Part shown: one piece after another, positions 34,706 to 49,000 of the stretch | How the letters are laid out: every line of letters begins with the position of its first letter | Numbering within the stretch: position 1 is the stretch's first letter | Assembly (NCBI GenBank): GCA_950097015.1 | Contig: CATNEN010000008.1 | Location: 1,302,001 to 1,366,000 of the forward strand | Source: Macrostomum hystrix | Taxonomy: Eukaryota > Platyhelminthes > Macrostomidae | Direction: 5' to 3' | Length of the DNA stretch: 64,000 bases | Position numbers and translations under genes: made by a program | Notes under the pieces: generated by a model | The model's input: the letters and a program-made list of their open reading frames with translations, nothing else | The model's database searches: none | Told to the model about the DNA's origin: nothing

Positions 34706-37025
34706 ATGGAGATTAACCTGTCAGCTTCAGCGGGTAAGACTAAGAAAAAATAATTGTCCAATCTGTACAAAAAGATTAAATTTGTACAAGATTGTTGAAA
34801 CTGTACAAGAATGTTGAATCTGTACAATAATTTTGAAACTGTACAAGAATGTTGAATCTGTACAATAATGTTGAAACTGTACAAGAATGTTGAATCTGTA
34901 CAAAAATGTTGAATCAGTACAATAATGTTGAATCTGTACAAGAATGTTGAATCTGTACAAGAATGTTGAATCTGTACAATAATGTTGAAACTGTACAAGA
35001 ATGTTGAACCTGTACAAGAATGTTGAATCTGTACAAGAATGTTGAACCTGTACAAGAATGTTGAATCTGTACAAGAATGTTGAATCTGTACACGTTTTTT
35101 TAGCTCCTTATGATCAAGATAAACAGTCCAAAGTTAAACATTTGGCTTACAAAATAATCAGAGTGAGAGAAAAGTGTTTGTCTTTCATTTCGATTAAAAA
35201 TTTCTTTCAGATCACGACAAATCTGTGTCGGGGCCGAATGGTGGCGGTGCATCGGCGCCTAAGGTCGGCAACTGCTTCATTAAATTTCCTTAGATGACTA
35301 AGTGCAATGGGAAAAATTTCCTAAAAAATCAATCAATTTTAGCAGACTGCATTGGCCACGCCTGGTGCCAAATCAGCGTTGCAAGCAACAGCAGCAGCAA
35401 CTAATGATAAAAAGCAGCAGCAGCAGCAGCAGCAGCAACCAAAGATTCGAGAATATCGACGGTCACAGGTGAATAATGATGGCACTAGTACTTTAATAAT
35501 GAATAGTTCTGCATACCACAGTGTGTTAAAAATTGGTTGTCTGTGTACACAGCCTCAAAAACTTTAATTATCGCACCGAAATTTCCATTGCAGTCGAAAA
35601 TAATTCGAGTAAGTTTTAAGTTTGAATTTGTTTTGTATTTTTTGTTGAAAATACAAGTTGTACTTTACAAGGTATGTAGTTTTTTCTCTTGGATATCTGT
35701 CTATGAAAAGTGCTAGAACTTTTCTTAGAATTTACAAAAAAAAGAAATTAATGTAGGCTATCTTCAAAAGTGTGTTCAATTTATTACTTAAATTAGTTAA
35801 CTGTTAGGTAACCGTTTAACTGTTAAAAGGTTATCTAGATCGTTTCTAAGAATTAGTTTTTTCTATGAACTAGTTTTAGAAAACTAGTCTTTAGCTTCCT
35901 AGAATGTGTATTTTATCCTTTCTCGGAATGTGTCTTTGATCGTTTCTTGTAATGTGTCTTTGATCGTTTCTTGTAATGTGTCTTTGATCGTTTCTTGTAA
36001 TGTGTCTTTGATCGTATCTTGTAATGTGTCTTTGATCCTTTCTTGGAATGTGTCTTTGATCGTTTCTAAGAATTAGTTTTTTTTCTAAGAACCAGTTTTA
36101 GAAAAGTAGTCTTTAGCTTCCCAAAATGTGTATTTTATCCTTTCTCGAAATGTGTCCTTGATCGTTTCTTGGAATGTGTCCTTGATCGCTTCTTAGAATG
36201 TTTATTTGATCGTTACTTGGAATGTGTCCTTGATCGTTTCTTGGAATGTGTCTTTGATCGTTTCTAAGAATTAGTTTTTTTTCCTAAGAACTAGTTTTAG
36301 AAAACTAGTCTTTAGCTTCCTACTCGTAGAAGGTGTATTTTATTGTTTCTCGGAATGTGTTCTTGATCGTTTCTTGGAATATGTCTTTGATCGTTTCTTG
36401 GAATATATCTTTGCTCGTTTCTTGTAATGTCTGATATTTTCTTGGAACTTGTCTTTGATCGTTTCTAAGAACGAGTCTTTGATCGTTTCTAAGAATGAGT
36501 TTTTTATCGTTTCTACAAAATAGTATTTCAAATAGTAATTGCTATTCCCAATAATCAGTTTTCACAAATTACATATTTATTCGTTACGTTTTGTGAATCA
36601 AATAGATCAAAAACTTTCCACGAAGAGAGGTCACTAATTATTTTTTAAATACGAAAAACTGATGCGACTCAAACAAAAAAATGCTAATTTTAAAAGAGCG
36701 GTGAACAATGACTTCAGATGGACGCCAGGCACTTGTACATGGCTGAGCGAATGGCACTGTTCCTTGGCGTGGAACCCAACCAATTGGAAGAGTGGATCAT
36801 GCAGGATCCGAAATTTTCCAAGTTCGATCGATTCTTTGCTGCCAACGGAGCTAAGACAATGCTATTCTATTTTCAGCAGAAGGTACTCATCGATAGCTTT
36901 TTAAAAAATGCAAAACTAGCTCAAAAATGTGCTCAAACTATTTAATGTATTTTATTCACAAAATTTATTAGCCCGGAGTCGCTAACGACGCCAAGCACCT
37001 GGTGATAAGCGATGGAAAAGATTAT
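34706..37025 (+). CDS. Dynein heavy chain exons 1-6: N-terminus
   Basis: The proposed start, at the ATG after the (ga)n run, gives a short low-complexity leader with a polyQ stretch in exon 3. The leader is not conserved in the family, so the true start is less certain than the rest. The conserved region begins at 36718: [18 protein letters not shown] and [20 protein letters not shown]. It matches the DARH..L and FYYQ blocks near the DNAH5 N-terminus. The 15-nt exon 35594-35608 (SKIIR) is bounded by cag and gtaagt and is in phase, but could be skipped. The acceptor before 35346 is a tandem tagcag (one extra Gln possible). Confidence 0.7.
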
Positions 37026-40000
37026 GTGAGTAAATTCGTTTTTGTATTTTTTTTATCCTGAATCATTTGCCAGTTTAACATAGATGAACTAGAATGGAAG
37101 CCAATCTTCCAGAGTGGAAGCCAATCTTCCAGAGTGGAAGCCAATCTTCCAGAGTGGAAGCCAATCTTCCAGAGTGGAAGCCAATCTTCCAGAGTGGAAG
37201 CCAATCTTCCAGAGTGGAAGCCAATCTTCCAGAGTGGAAGCCAATCTTCCAGAGTGGAAGCCAATCTTCTAGAGTGGAAGCCAATCTTCTAGAGTGGAAG
37301 CCAATCTTCTAGAATGAAAGCCAATCTTTCAGAGTGGAAGCCAATCTTCTAGAGTGGAAGCCAATCTTTCAGAGTGGAAGCCAATCTTCCAGACTGGAAG
37401 CCAATCTTTCAGAATGGAAGCCAATCTTCCAGACTGGAAGCCAATCTTTCAGAGTGGAAGCCAATCTTACAGTGTGGAAGGCAATCTTACAGTGTGGAAG
37501 CCAATCTTCCAGACTGGAAGCCAATCTTTCAGAATGGAAGCCAATCTTCCAGACTGGAAGCCAATCTTTCAGAGTGGAAGCCAATCTTACAGTGTGGAAG
37601 CCAATCTTACAGTGTGGAAGCCAATCTTACAGTGTGGAAGCGTGTTTCAGAAAGAAGTTTGTTTTTGGGCTGAAATCGCTGAAAGGGAACCCAAATCAGG
37701 GAAGCTGGAACCAAAAAATCTTCTGCAACCCCCTCCCAGCCGCTCTTGGGCGTCGCCTTCCTGTTCACCCGCACCACTCCGCGTGCCATCACGGCGCACA
37801 ACTATGCCAACGAGGTGAACTTCAGCTGTATGGACGCCAGCGAAGGCCGCTTGCTGGACGCCCTGGAGAGCTACCTGGGCGGCATCGTGCTGCCAGGCCT
37901 CGTCAACCTGTCAGACTGGGGTGGCCAGCTGTCCGCTTCGGCGCCAGGTGGCAGTTCAACTGGACGAGCCAAAATTGACGAATATCTGAGCGCTGTCCAG
38001 CGGCTGTTGGACTCCCTGGCCGGCGCCAAGGCCAGCATGCGCAGTCAGGTGCTGCTCAGCGACCCGCCCGAAGATCTGGCGCAGAGGGTGCACTCGCCCG
38101 TTGATCTGCAGCTCGCTGGTGAATCAGGGGGGCAAGAGAGGATGGAGGACTCTGATTGGTTGACAAAGGGGATGATAAGGGATCAGTTTGTAGTGATAGT
38201 GATGAGGTAGTGATGAGGTAATAAAAATAGTCATTGTGATGATGGGGATAATTTGTAAAACTAATTTCTAAACTAGTAAAGTGATGTTATAGTTACTCCT
38301 TGATGGGATTATGATGTCCAACTTGATGTAATATGTTTTACACTCCGAGGGAATAATTTGCAAACGGGGAAATAATTTTCAAACTGAGGGGAAAATTAAC
38401 AAACTGAGGGAACAATTTTCAAACTGAAGGGATAATTTGCTGACCGAGTGGCTAAAAGGACAAATTGACAGGCTAATTTACTAATTGTGTTGATAATTTT
38501 GTGAATTAAATTGAATAAAAGTAAAAAACTAATAATTTGTATTATTTGGAGATTTAATTTAAAATGGAGTGTGAATGGATATTTTGACTGACTTGGTAAC
38601 CTGAAGACGGAAGACAGGTTTTGGAAAATAATTGGATCATTTCTGAGATGAAGAGAAAAATTCTGTGGTCAACCCACCAATGCCAGTTCACAGCTCCGAG
38701 GCCCTAGAGAAGCTGGAGAAGCTGCTACTAAACTGGGCCAAAGAGATTGAGCAGGTCTTGAATGAGTCCGAACAGATCAGACGCGAGACAGACGACGTCG
38801 GACCGTCGGCTGAGCTCATCTACTGGAAGGGCCGCATGGCGAGGTTTAACAAGTGAGGCTACTGCTCTGCATCAAATCTGTATGGAAATTATATTGGATA
38901 TGATCTAAAGAATTCTAGTTTACACAGACTCAAAAGAACGCATCACAATGTCGTCCTTCTAACACTCAGCCTCCTGGAGCAGATGGCCCGGCCCGAGGTT
39001 CGCAAGGTGGTCGCCATGCTTCACAACGCCAAGTCGCGGACCCTGCGAGTCTGGCTGGCTCTGGACTCGCGCATCACTGACGCGGCCAATGAGGCACGGG
39101 ACAATGTCAAGTACCTGTACACGCTGGACAAATTCTTCGGCCCGCTAACGAAGAGCAACCCGGTGAATATGCGCGAGCACCTATCGGCCTTGATCAACGC
39201 GATCCGCATGGTTCACACAGTGTCGCGCTACTATAACACGTCGGAGCGCATGACGTCGCTATTTGTCAAAGTCACGAACCAGATGATCTTCGCCTGTCGG
39301 GCGCACGTTCGCGGCGGCATCAACGATGCCAACGGTAGTCTGTGGGATCAGCCGAGGGATCAGCTGGTAGAGCGCATGCGACAGTGCATCGACTTGAACT
39401 ACGACTACCAGGCCGCGTTTCGACGCACTCGCGATCAGCTGCATCAGACGCCACAGGAGCGCCAGTTCGACTTCAGCGAGAACTACATCTTTGGAAAGTT
39501 TGACACCTTCTGCCGACGACTAGTGAAGGTTATTGACAGCCTGCAGGTTGTGCAAAGTTTGCGAGGCCTTCTCGACATGCGCACAGAGGGCATCGAGCAG
39601 TTGATTGACAGCTACAAAGCGATAGGCGATTTCTTTCGGAGGCGTCAGTACGATCCCTTAGATCATCGAGCTGCCGACTTCGACGCCGATTACGACGAGT
39701 TCAAGCGAAGCGTCGCTCAACTGATCGCGTCGCTCTACGCGTACGTCGACGACATCTTCCAGCGACCGATGTCAGTGCCGCAGCAGCTGGCCGTGCTGGG
39801 TCGCTTCGAACGCATCGAAGGCGTCCAGTTCGACTGGAGCGAGAAGCACGCCCGGATACTGCGCACCTACGCTCGCGAGCTTGAGACTGTGCGGCAGCTC
39901 TACCAGCGCAACAAGGACGACCCGCCTGTGGGCAGAAATCTGCCACCGATTGCCGGCAAGATTGCCTGGTCGCGCCACCTACTCGATAAGATCGAGAAGC

Positions 40001-43000
40001 CCATGATGGTGTTCAAGCACCAGAAGAAGGCCATACTCCAGCTGCCGGAGGCTAAGAAAGTCGTTCGCGACTACAATCGCACAGCGGAGGTTCTGCTAGC
40101 GTTCGAGGTTCTCTACCATAAACAATGGCTGGCCAGGGTGCAGCAGTTCCACGCCAGTCTGAACTCGCCACTGCTCACTAAGGACTCAAACACTGGCCGC
40201 TTGACAATTAATTTGGACTCAACCGTGACTGAACTGCTTCGAGAGGCGGCCTACATGCGCCGACTCGGTCTGTCGGTGCCAGACCAAATTGTGCGCCTCA
40301 TGTTCTGCGAGATGGGCATTCGGGAGACACATAGAGAGTGAGTGTTGACACCGCGAAGCATAATCATAAGTGTTATTCAGTTTCCCCAGGACTTTGAGGC
40401 GATTTCCCCAGTCGGGACTTGCTATTTCTTGGTGCAATAATATAAAAATCAATTTCAGGAGGGCTGCGGAAATTGGCCCATCATTTGGTGACACTAGACC
40501 TGCCCATTCTGCTGACTCCTGAGCACACGCGCACACAGATATCGTATGCAGGCATTCACTCACACAGGGAGTGTACATCTGCCCTGACTTTCTCATCATC
40601 AGGCAATGTACCCTTTCACTGTGCGTTGAAGGTTGGCCTAGCCTTCTCTCTGCGGCTGCGCCCTAAATGAATATGGCCTCGCCGCGGAATCGAGCTCAGG
40701 GACGTTGGAGCGAGAGGCAACCGCTTTAGACCGCTCTGCCACCCCCACAATTTTTTGGGTGTTTGTTGACGGAATCTTTGGGGCTTGTCGCGTGACGACT
40801 CTGCACTACATTTTCTTGAGAGATTCGATGTTATGCTGAGTGTACACACAAACTGTGTCTTGAAGTCCAAAGGTTGCTTTCCAAAATTATCTCTAAAAAT
40901 CGATTTAGATTCCAAATATACTAGGAGGACTAGTATCCATTCCGTCATGTTCCAGTCTGGAAGAGACCCTGCGCGAGTTTGATATAGTCTGCTCCGGCAT
41001 TCCCGCACCGGTCCAGCCACTGATGAAGCCATTTAAAGAGCGAATCAATGAGACACTGGAGCCTGGACTTGGTCAACTCACGTGGATCTCCAGCAAGACT
41101 AGCGAGTGTAAGAGAGACCCGACTGATTTCTGTGCATTAGAGAAAACGGCGTTGAGCTCTTGATGTCCTCTTGGCTCTTTCAGACATAGCGAGTGTTCGC
41201 AGGGAAATAGCCAGCTTTCGCATTGTTGCCAAGCAATTAGCAGACATGATCCAGTGCCGGGTTGAGGCCCCGTTGGAGGAGATGTCGCTAACTGCGCTGA
41301 TTGATCTGCCAGACGAAGAGCCCATGACGCCGGACGAGTTTGTGGCGATGACCGAGTCGACCTGCGCTGAGGCGGCCGTCTACCTGAAAAAGTGAGCACG
41401 CTACGTAGACATTTAAAACTGTGAAGTATTGTTTTTATGTTTTTTTGTTAGGCTGTGTACAGTTGTTCAGTCCATGGACTGGGTGGGCTGCCACATTCAC
41501 CAAAATTTCTTCCCAAACGAATGCTAGTATCCATATGGTAGTTGCTGAACTGAAGCAATATTTAACAGTAGAACTACCAAGGGAGGGAATTCCCCCCCTG
41601 ACTATTTTTTTTGCTGCACCCGAACGGAACAAGTGCATCTTTCTGTTACCGAGGAATGGCACTCGGCAAAGAAGTACACTCTATCTATTTATAAATTCAA
41701 TTCTAAAAATATTTTTTTTCAGAAAAAAGTTTTTTTTGAGCCGTAGTGGCGCTTATTATACGCAAGGCTTTTAGAGAATTGCAAAAGGCTATCGGAGAAA
41801 ATCTAAGGAACAAGCCTCCCAAATATCTCTTTAGGCAAAGCCGTCTGGTTGAAGCGGCTGTCGACAGCGTTGTCCAGACCATACTAGAGAGCCTGCCCCA
41901 AGGCAAGCGGGTACAAGCAGACTCCAGCCAGACGTGGGACTGCCTGGTCGATCAGGTCAATGTCGGCGCTGCAGCCAACTCTGCGAATCCAGGCGGAGGC
42001 GGTAGTGGAGGCAGTAAGCGCCAACGCTGCCAGGAGTGTCAGTACTGTCTGGTGTTCGCCTTCCTCAGCTACTACACCAACCGGAACACGGAGGCGCTGG
42101 TTCGCTGCACACGGCTCAGCTTAGACAGCCTACGACGACGCGCGAATCGCTCGACGCGGTCCGGACAGACGACTGGCGTTGTTGGCGGCGGCGTTGGCAG
42201 CGATGAAGCGCGTCATCGAGGAGCGGCTCCATCGGCGTCAGCGATTAATCATCATGACGCCTCTGCGACGGCAACAACGTCGACATCGACGACAAAAACA
42301 GCGGCAGGAAGTAGTGGCTCATTGACAGTCGCATCGCCCTTAGCCGCAGGTCCGCTATTCAAAGCTGACGTCGTCCTTCAGCTGCCTCGCATTGTGGCAC
42401 AGCCGACACTGGACCAGACGCAGCAGCGAGTGAATCGAGCGGTCCGCCTGGTGTTGAAGATGGCCGCCGATCTGCCCCAGTGGCGCCACATGACCCTGAC
42501 GCAGCGTCAGCAGCAGCGCAAACTGCAGGAGGAGAGCGCTCGAGCCGAAGGTCGCGACGTTGACAAGATGACTCCCCAGGAACTTGAAGAGCTGAAGCTG
42601 CCAAGCGGGAGCGCTATCAAGCCGCTGCATCGGCTCATTGCGGATCACAAGGATGTGGCAAAGATTGTCTCACAGTTGAACTCGCTGATCGGCGGCGTGC
42701 GAAGCGCCGAAGATCGCGGCACATTCAAAGAGTTCTACCGCTTCCAGAGCTTGTGGATTGAGGTTGGTGATGGCGGCGATGCAAATGCCACCCCAGATAC
42801 TGCTTGCACCCTCGTATTATTGATACTCAATACGATCAACACAAACAAAACATAAAATTTAACTTTTTTTCTCAGGAAATCAATGTCAGAGTGAAGGAGT
42901 TTATGGACAGAAAGCCAACCCTATCTGACATGGCCGCAGTATTCAAGGATTTGTTTGTAAGTAGCTGCTTTGCACAAGTCCGTGCTCATGAGGTTTAGTT

Positions 43001-46000
43001 ACCAACTCAAGCAATGTAACACTGGATGAGTACACCGGCACACTCTCACCCGTGTGTACGTACATCTATCCTGACTTTCTCATCGTCAGACAGTGTACAA
43101 CTGTGCCTTGATGGTTTGTCCTCATGGGCCCAAATTGACCACCTGCCTACTCAGGAGACTGAAGGAGAGATCGGCAGCCTGCCCCATAGCTACCAGGTCG
43201 GCCCGATTCTCTACTGCACCGAGAGGCTCAAGGCCGCTTTGGCCGAAGAGTGCCGCGCTTGGCGCCTGGCCTATGGAAAGGCCCTCAACGAACGTTGCGG
43301 CCGCGCCATGGGCGAGGTTCTGGAATGGTTCGACAACCTCAAGAAGCTACTGGCCAGGCCGGTGCAGGATCTGGACGACGTTCGTGCGCACATGGCGGCC
43401 CTGGCTGAGGCTCGCGAAGGCGAGGTGCGGATCGACATGAGTATCGGGCCAATCGAAGAGACGTACGCCCTGCTCAGCAAATACGAGATCTTCTTCAACG
43501 ATGGCAACGCGGAGCGCGTGGATTCGCTCGCCTATGAGCGGACCAACCTGCAGGAGCAGTCGCGCAATGTGCAGGAGCACCTGCTGGATATTCAGCCGAA
43601 ATTTCGCGACGACCTACTGGCCGGCGTCGGGCTGTTTCGACGCGATCTGGCGATTTTTGTGGCCGACTACGACGCAAAGTGAGACATTTTGAAGACCATC
43701 AATGTTGTAAAATGCAGTCAAAAAGCAGAAAGTCTCTGTAGGCTCAGAGGGTGGGAGGTCGAATCTGAGCCCTGAGAAAACAGTTTGCCATCTCTGCAAC
43801 TTTACAGAGGTCCCAAGGTGCCGAACATCTCACCGGAGGAGGCCTCGGACCGGTTGGCCATATTCCAGGGTCGCTTCAACGATCTGTGGCGCAAGTACGA
43901 GACTTACACGGGCGGCGAGGAGCTGTTCGGATTGCGGGAGAGCGACTACCCCGAGCTGCAGCGGATTCGCAAGGATCTCAGTCTATTACAGAAACTATAC
44001 GGCCTCTACAACCAGGTGCTCGACACGCTGAACAGCTGGAAGGAGATCACCTGGTCCGAAGTGAACATTGAAAACATACGGCGCCAATTGGATTCGTTTC
44101 GCGATCGATGCCGACACCTGCCCAAAGCGCTGCGTACCTGGCAGGCCTACGTTGATTTGAGCAAGATCTTGGACGACTTCAGCGAGGTCATTCCTCTCCT
44201 GGAGATGATGTCCAGTGGCGCTATGATGCCGCGTCACTGGGAGCGCCTGGAGGCGCTAATAAAACAACGCTTTGATGTTGACTCGGAGACCTTCCAACTG
44301 CGCAGCCTCGTTGATGCGCCGCTGCTGGAGAAGAAGGACGACATTGAGGAGATCTGCCTGTCCGCCGTCAAGGAGAAAGAGATCGAGGGAAAGCTGAGGT
44401 GAGCTGCTGGCGGCCGGAGACACACAGAACTGACAGACACACAGAACTGACAGACACACAGAACTGACAGACAACCACAACTGTCAGCCAGAACTGACAG
44501 ACACAGAACTGACAGACACAGAACTGACAGACACAGAACTGACAGACACACAGAACTGACAGACACAGAACTGACAGACACAGAACTGACAGACACAGAA
44601 CTGACAGACAACTACAACTGTCAGCCAGAACTGACAGACACCCCGAACTTATGGAAAAATTAAATTTCCATCACTAAAAATATTCCAGGCAGGTGATCGC
44701 TGATTGGTCGGCAATCACCTTCCAGTTTTCCTCATTCAAAAGCCGCGGCGAGCTACTGCTGAAAGCTGACTCAGCCGGAGAGTTGATTGCCGCAACCGAG
44801 GATTCGCTGATGTCGCTCGGTTCGTTGCTAAGCAACCGGTACAATGCACCGTTTAGACTGAAGATCCAAGAGTGGGTATCGAAATTATCAGCCATCGCGG
44901 AGATAATCGACAACTGGCACCAGGTGCAGAACCTGTGGATCTACCTGGAGGCCGTGTTCGTAGGCGGCGATATCGCCAAGCAGCTGCCAGCTGAGGCCAA
45001 GCGATTCAGCAACATCGACAAGAGCTGGCAGCGGGTGATGCAGCGAGCTCACGAGATCTCCAACGTGGCGCAGTGCTGCACCGCTGACGAGACCCTGGCA
45101 CAGCTGCTGCCGCACCTGCTGGAACAGCTGGAACTGTGCAGGAAGTCGCTAACTGGCTACCTGGAGAAGAAGCGGCTGCTGTTTCCCAGGTTCTTTTTCG
45201 TGTCGGATCCGGCGCTGCTGGAGATTCTCGGCCAGGCCTCCGACTCGCATGCGATTCAGGTGGGTCCATTGAGTGCTGCGATTCAGGCGAAGGCAACAAT
45301 ACACCCAGAGTCGAAACGCTCGCCTAGACAGCCGGCGCTTTACCTTTTTACGAAGCCGGCCTTCCGATTGCAATGGGCTCATGACTGTTTAGTTTTTTAC
45401 TAATAATGGGAGCAAATCCTTTTGCCTCTCGCGCCAAGCTCCCTAGGTTCGATTCCGCGGCAAGGCTACATTTATTATGGATGCAGCCGCGGAGAGAAGG
45501 CTTGTGGGCTACCTTTAAGGGCCAAACTCCAAGGCGCAGTGAAAGTGTACTCTGCCTGACGATGAGAAAGTCTGGGCAGATGTACACACCTTTGTGAGTG
45601 TGTGCCTGCGTACAGTATCTGTGTTCGTGTGTGCTCAGGAGTCAGCGAAATGGACAGAGTTGCCTCCTAGCTGGCTGCGGGTCTAGAGTCACGAAATGAT
45701 GTAGCATTGCCCGCAGCTCTCCTGCAGTTATTACTATTTTGCTGATTGCCGAGAATTTCATGCAACGCGGTCCTCAAAAATAAGAAAGGCTACTTTTCTG
45801 AAGAGAACAATTACTACTATCTGTCATTCAACAATGCTTTTTAGGGCCATCTAACAAGCGTATTTGGTAATTTGAAATCGGCAATATTTGACGACAAAAC
45901 CTACGACAGAATTGTCTCTGTCAGTTCGCGCGAAGGCGAATGCATGCCGCTGGAATCGGCCGTGGCAGCCCAGGGAAATGTGGAGGCCTGGCTTGGCGAG

Positions 46001-49000
46001 TTACTGCGCAACTGTCGGGTGTCTGTGCATAGCAACATTCGCAGCGCCTACCGAGGCGTTCGGGTGAGTTAGTAGTAGCATTGTCAGTAGCCCTGTCAGT
46101 AGCAGTTGTACAACATGAAGCAGCAGAAGTAGAAACTGTCAGCAGTAGCCCTATTTCGACCTTGTTGCTTAGTAGTTATAGGTAGAAATTCGGACTACAT
46201 ATCGAGAAGTCCGGAGTTCGTATCTCAGCCGTAGGGAAGCAATTTGTTTTGAGTTCTTGAGTAAGACACTTGATTCCTCAATTGCTTCAGCTCACCCAGC
46301 TGTAACATAGGTACCAGCATCAGCTGGAGTGGACATTTGGATGGGTGAGGATTAGTAGCAGCAGCAGCAGCTGTGGGGGCCTGCAGGTAACGTCCATGAT
46401 GTGTCCACGGACCTAGTCGGCAGACTGGGATCGACCAATGACGTGCACCAACACCCGTTCCGCTGTCGCTCTCGACCGCCGCTTCTCTGGCCGGGTGGAA
46501 TGGGCACCCGGCGGAAGGCCATCTGCGGCACGTGCAGGTCATCGTCAACCAGCTGCGGGCTGGCTGCTGCCTACTGGCCGGGGCGATGAGACGCGGTGTC
46601 GGGCTGCCGCTTCGCCGCTGTGCCCGGACTGCGAACGGAACACCGTCTGCCATCTACTCTTCCATTGCCCGCGGGGCGACACCGTTGGGCGACATTTTGT
46701 GTCGGTTGACGAGCTGCTTACCGACCATCAAGAGCTCTTCGGCTTCTTGTGCAGAACGGGGTGCGGCACCGCCCATCGTGGCGTGGGGTGAATAGGGAGA
46801 GAGCAGCTGCAGTGGTGTTAGGATTAGTACCAAGCAGCTGGCAATTACAATCAGAATTTCTTCACCAACTCACCAATTTCAGGCGCCGGGCTTCAAGCCG
46901 CTGGATCTGCTTTCAGCGTCGCCAGCCCAAGCTGGCCTCGTTGCTCTTCAGCTTTGGTGGACGGCCGACACCGAGGAGGCGCTGAGCTTGGCCAAATCCG
47001 ACAGGCGGATTATGCAGCAGACGGGGGATCGCTTCCAGACTATCCTGAACGATCTGATCGGAGCAGTGTCAGGCCAGGATCTGGGCAAGCTGCAGCGGGC
47101 CAGAGCTGAGGCGCTCGTCACTCTGCAGATGCACCAGCGCGAGAGCTTTGAGGAGCTGCAGCGATCCCAGGTCCCACCTTCACTAGCACATTAGATTGGT
47201 TCTCAACCAACTTCACGAGCACATTAGATTTGTTCTCACGAGCACATTAGTATCTCCAAAAATATTCAGCCAATCAACATGAAAATCCAGAAAACTGGCA
47301 AAACTTTTCCGCTCTATCCGACGAAACAACTCCCAGAATCACAAAACAGCGGCATCTTCGAGATATTCAACGATTCGGGGTGTCTTGTGGCAAAAACCAC
47401 CAATATAGGCATAATTTTTGTGCTCTCAAAAGTTCATCATGTAACCATGTCGGCTCCACAAATTAAATCAACCAGTCGCAGGGACCTGTTTTCTCAGCTT
47501 GGCACCTTGAAAAATGCGCATGATTGGCATCTCAATGACGGCTGCTTTTGTTGAAGGTCCCGCCGGTCGTCGCCGTTGCTCCGGATGGCGATGAAGGTGA
47601 CCCTGGTGACTGGGACGCTGAGAAAAAAGGGCCCTACGACAGACGGATTGAGATTATTGAACCAATAGGGATTCGCCAGCAATGTCAGTTGTCCTTGTCA
47701 CCAGGGTCTTCGACAAGAACCGCTGAATGTCTCGACGATGCTGACGTCGGGTTATTCGGTTTGGGAGATCTCGTGAAGTAGGCAGTGGGAATTTGAAATA
47801 CCCTCGTGGTCAACTCCCAACCCGCCCAACTTCCAGGTAAGACACATCGGCGACTTCGACTGGCAGAGACGGACCAGAGTCTACATGAGAAACGAGGCCT
47901 CGGGTCACTGCACAGTCAGCATCACTGACGCGGACCTGGCCTACATGAACGAGTTTCTCGGCTGTCCGGAGAGGCTGGTGACAACGCCGCTGACTGAGCG
48001 CTGCGCCATTGCCATAGCTCAGGCTCTCGGCATGGCCCAGGGGGCCGCACTAATGGGACCAACCGGAGCTGGCAAAACAGAGACGGCAAAGGATATTGGG
48101 CGATGCTTGGGCCGATATGTTGTGCTTTTGAACTGCTCAGATCAGATTGACTACCGGGCTCTGGGACGCATTGTTAAAGTGAGTCTGACTCTCATACATT
48201 CGATCTGACTCTCAACTGGCTCTCAATCTGACTCTCAACTGACTCTCAATCCGACTCTTAATTTGACTCTCAATCTGACTATCAATCTCTAACTCTCAAT
48301 CTGACTTGATCTGACTCTCAATCTGACTCACAATCTGACTCTCAATCTGACTCTCTGCTCTCAATCTGACTCTCAATCTGACTCTCAATCTGACTCTCAA
48401 TCTGACTCTCTGACTCTCAATCTGACTCTCAATCTGACTCTCAATCTGACTCTCAATCTGACTCTCAATCTGACTCTCAATCTGACTCTCTGACTCTCCA
48501 TCTGACTCTCCATCTGACTCTCAATCTGACTCTCTGACTCTCCATCTGACTCTCAATCTGACTCTCAATCTGACTCTCTGACTCTCCATCTGATTCTCAA
48601 TCTGACTCTCCATCTGACTCTCTATCTGACTCTCAATCTGACTCTCTGACTCTCCATCTGACTCTCCATCTGACTCTCCATCTGACTCTCAATCTGACTC
48701 TCTGACTCTCCATCTGACTCTGACACTCTCCGCTCCGCATCTGACAGGGTCTGGCGCAGTCGGGTAGCTGGGGCTGCCTGGACGAATTCAATCGCGTCGA
48801 TCCGTCCGTGATGTCGGTGGCCGCCCAGCAGGTGTCGCTGGCCCTGGCCAGCAAGAAGGAGCGCAGGCAGCAGTTCGTATTCACCGACGGTGACACGGTG
48901 GAGCTGGACCCTGAGTTCGGAATCTTCCTGACCACGGTTTGTTGGGGGCTCGGCTGATTTGTCATTTTTTGTAGGTGGGCCAAGGGAAGCAAGTCGGTAA

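Noticed and set aside
47548-47781. 77-codon open frame in dynein intron 18 as an extra exon
   Set aside because: The exons at 47170 and 47837 join in phase and match the family contiguously; no acceptor/donor pair makes the frame fit better.
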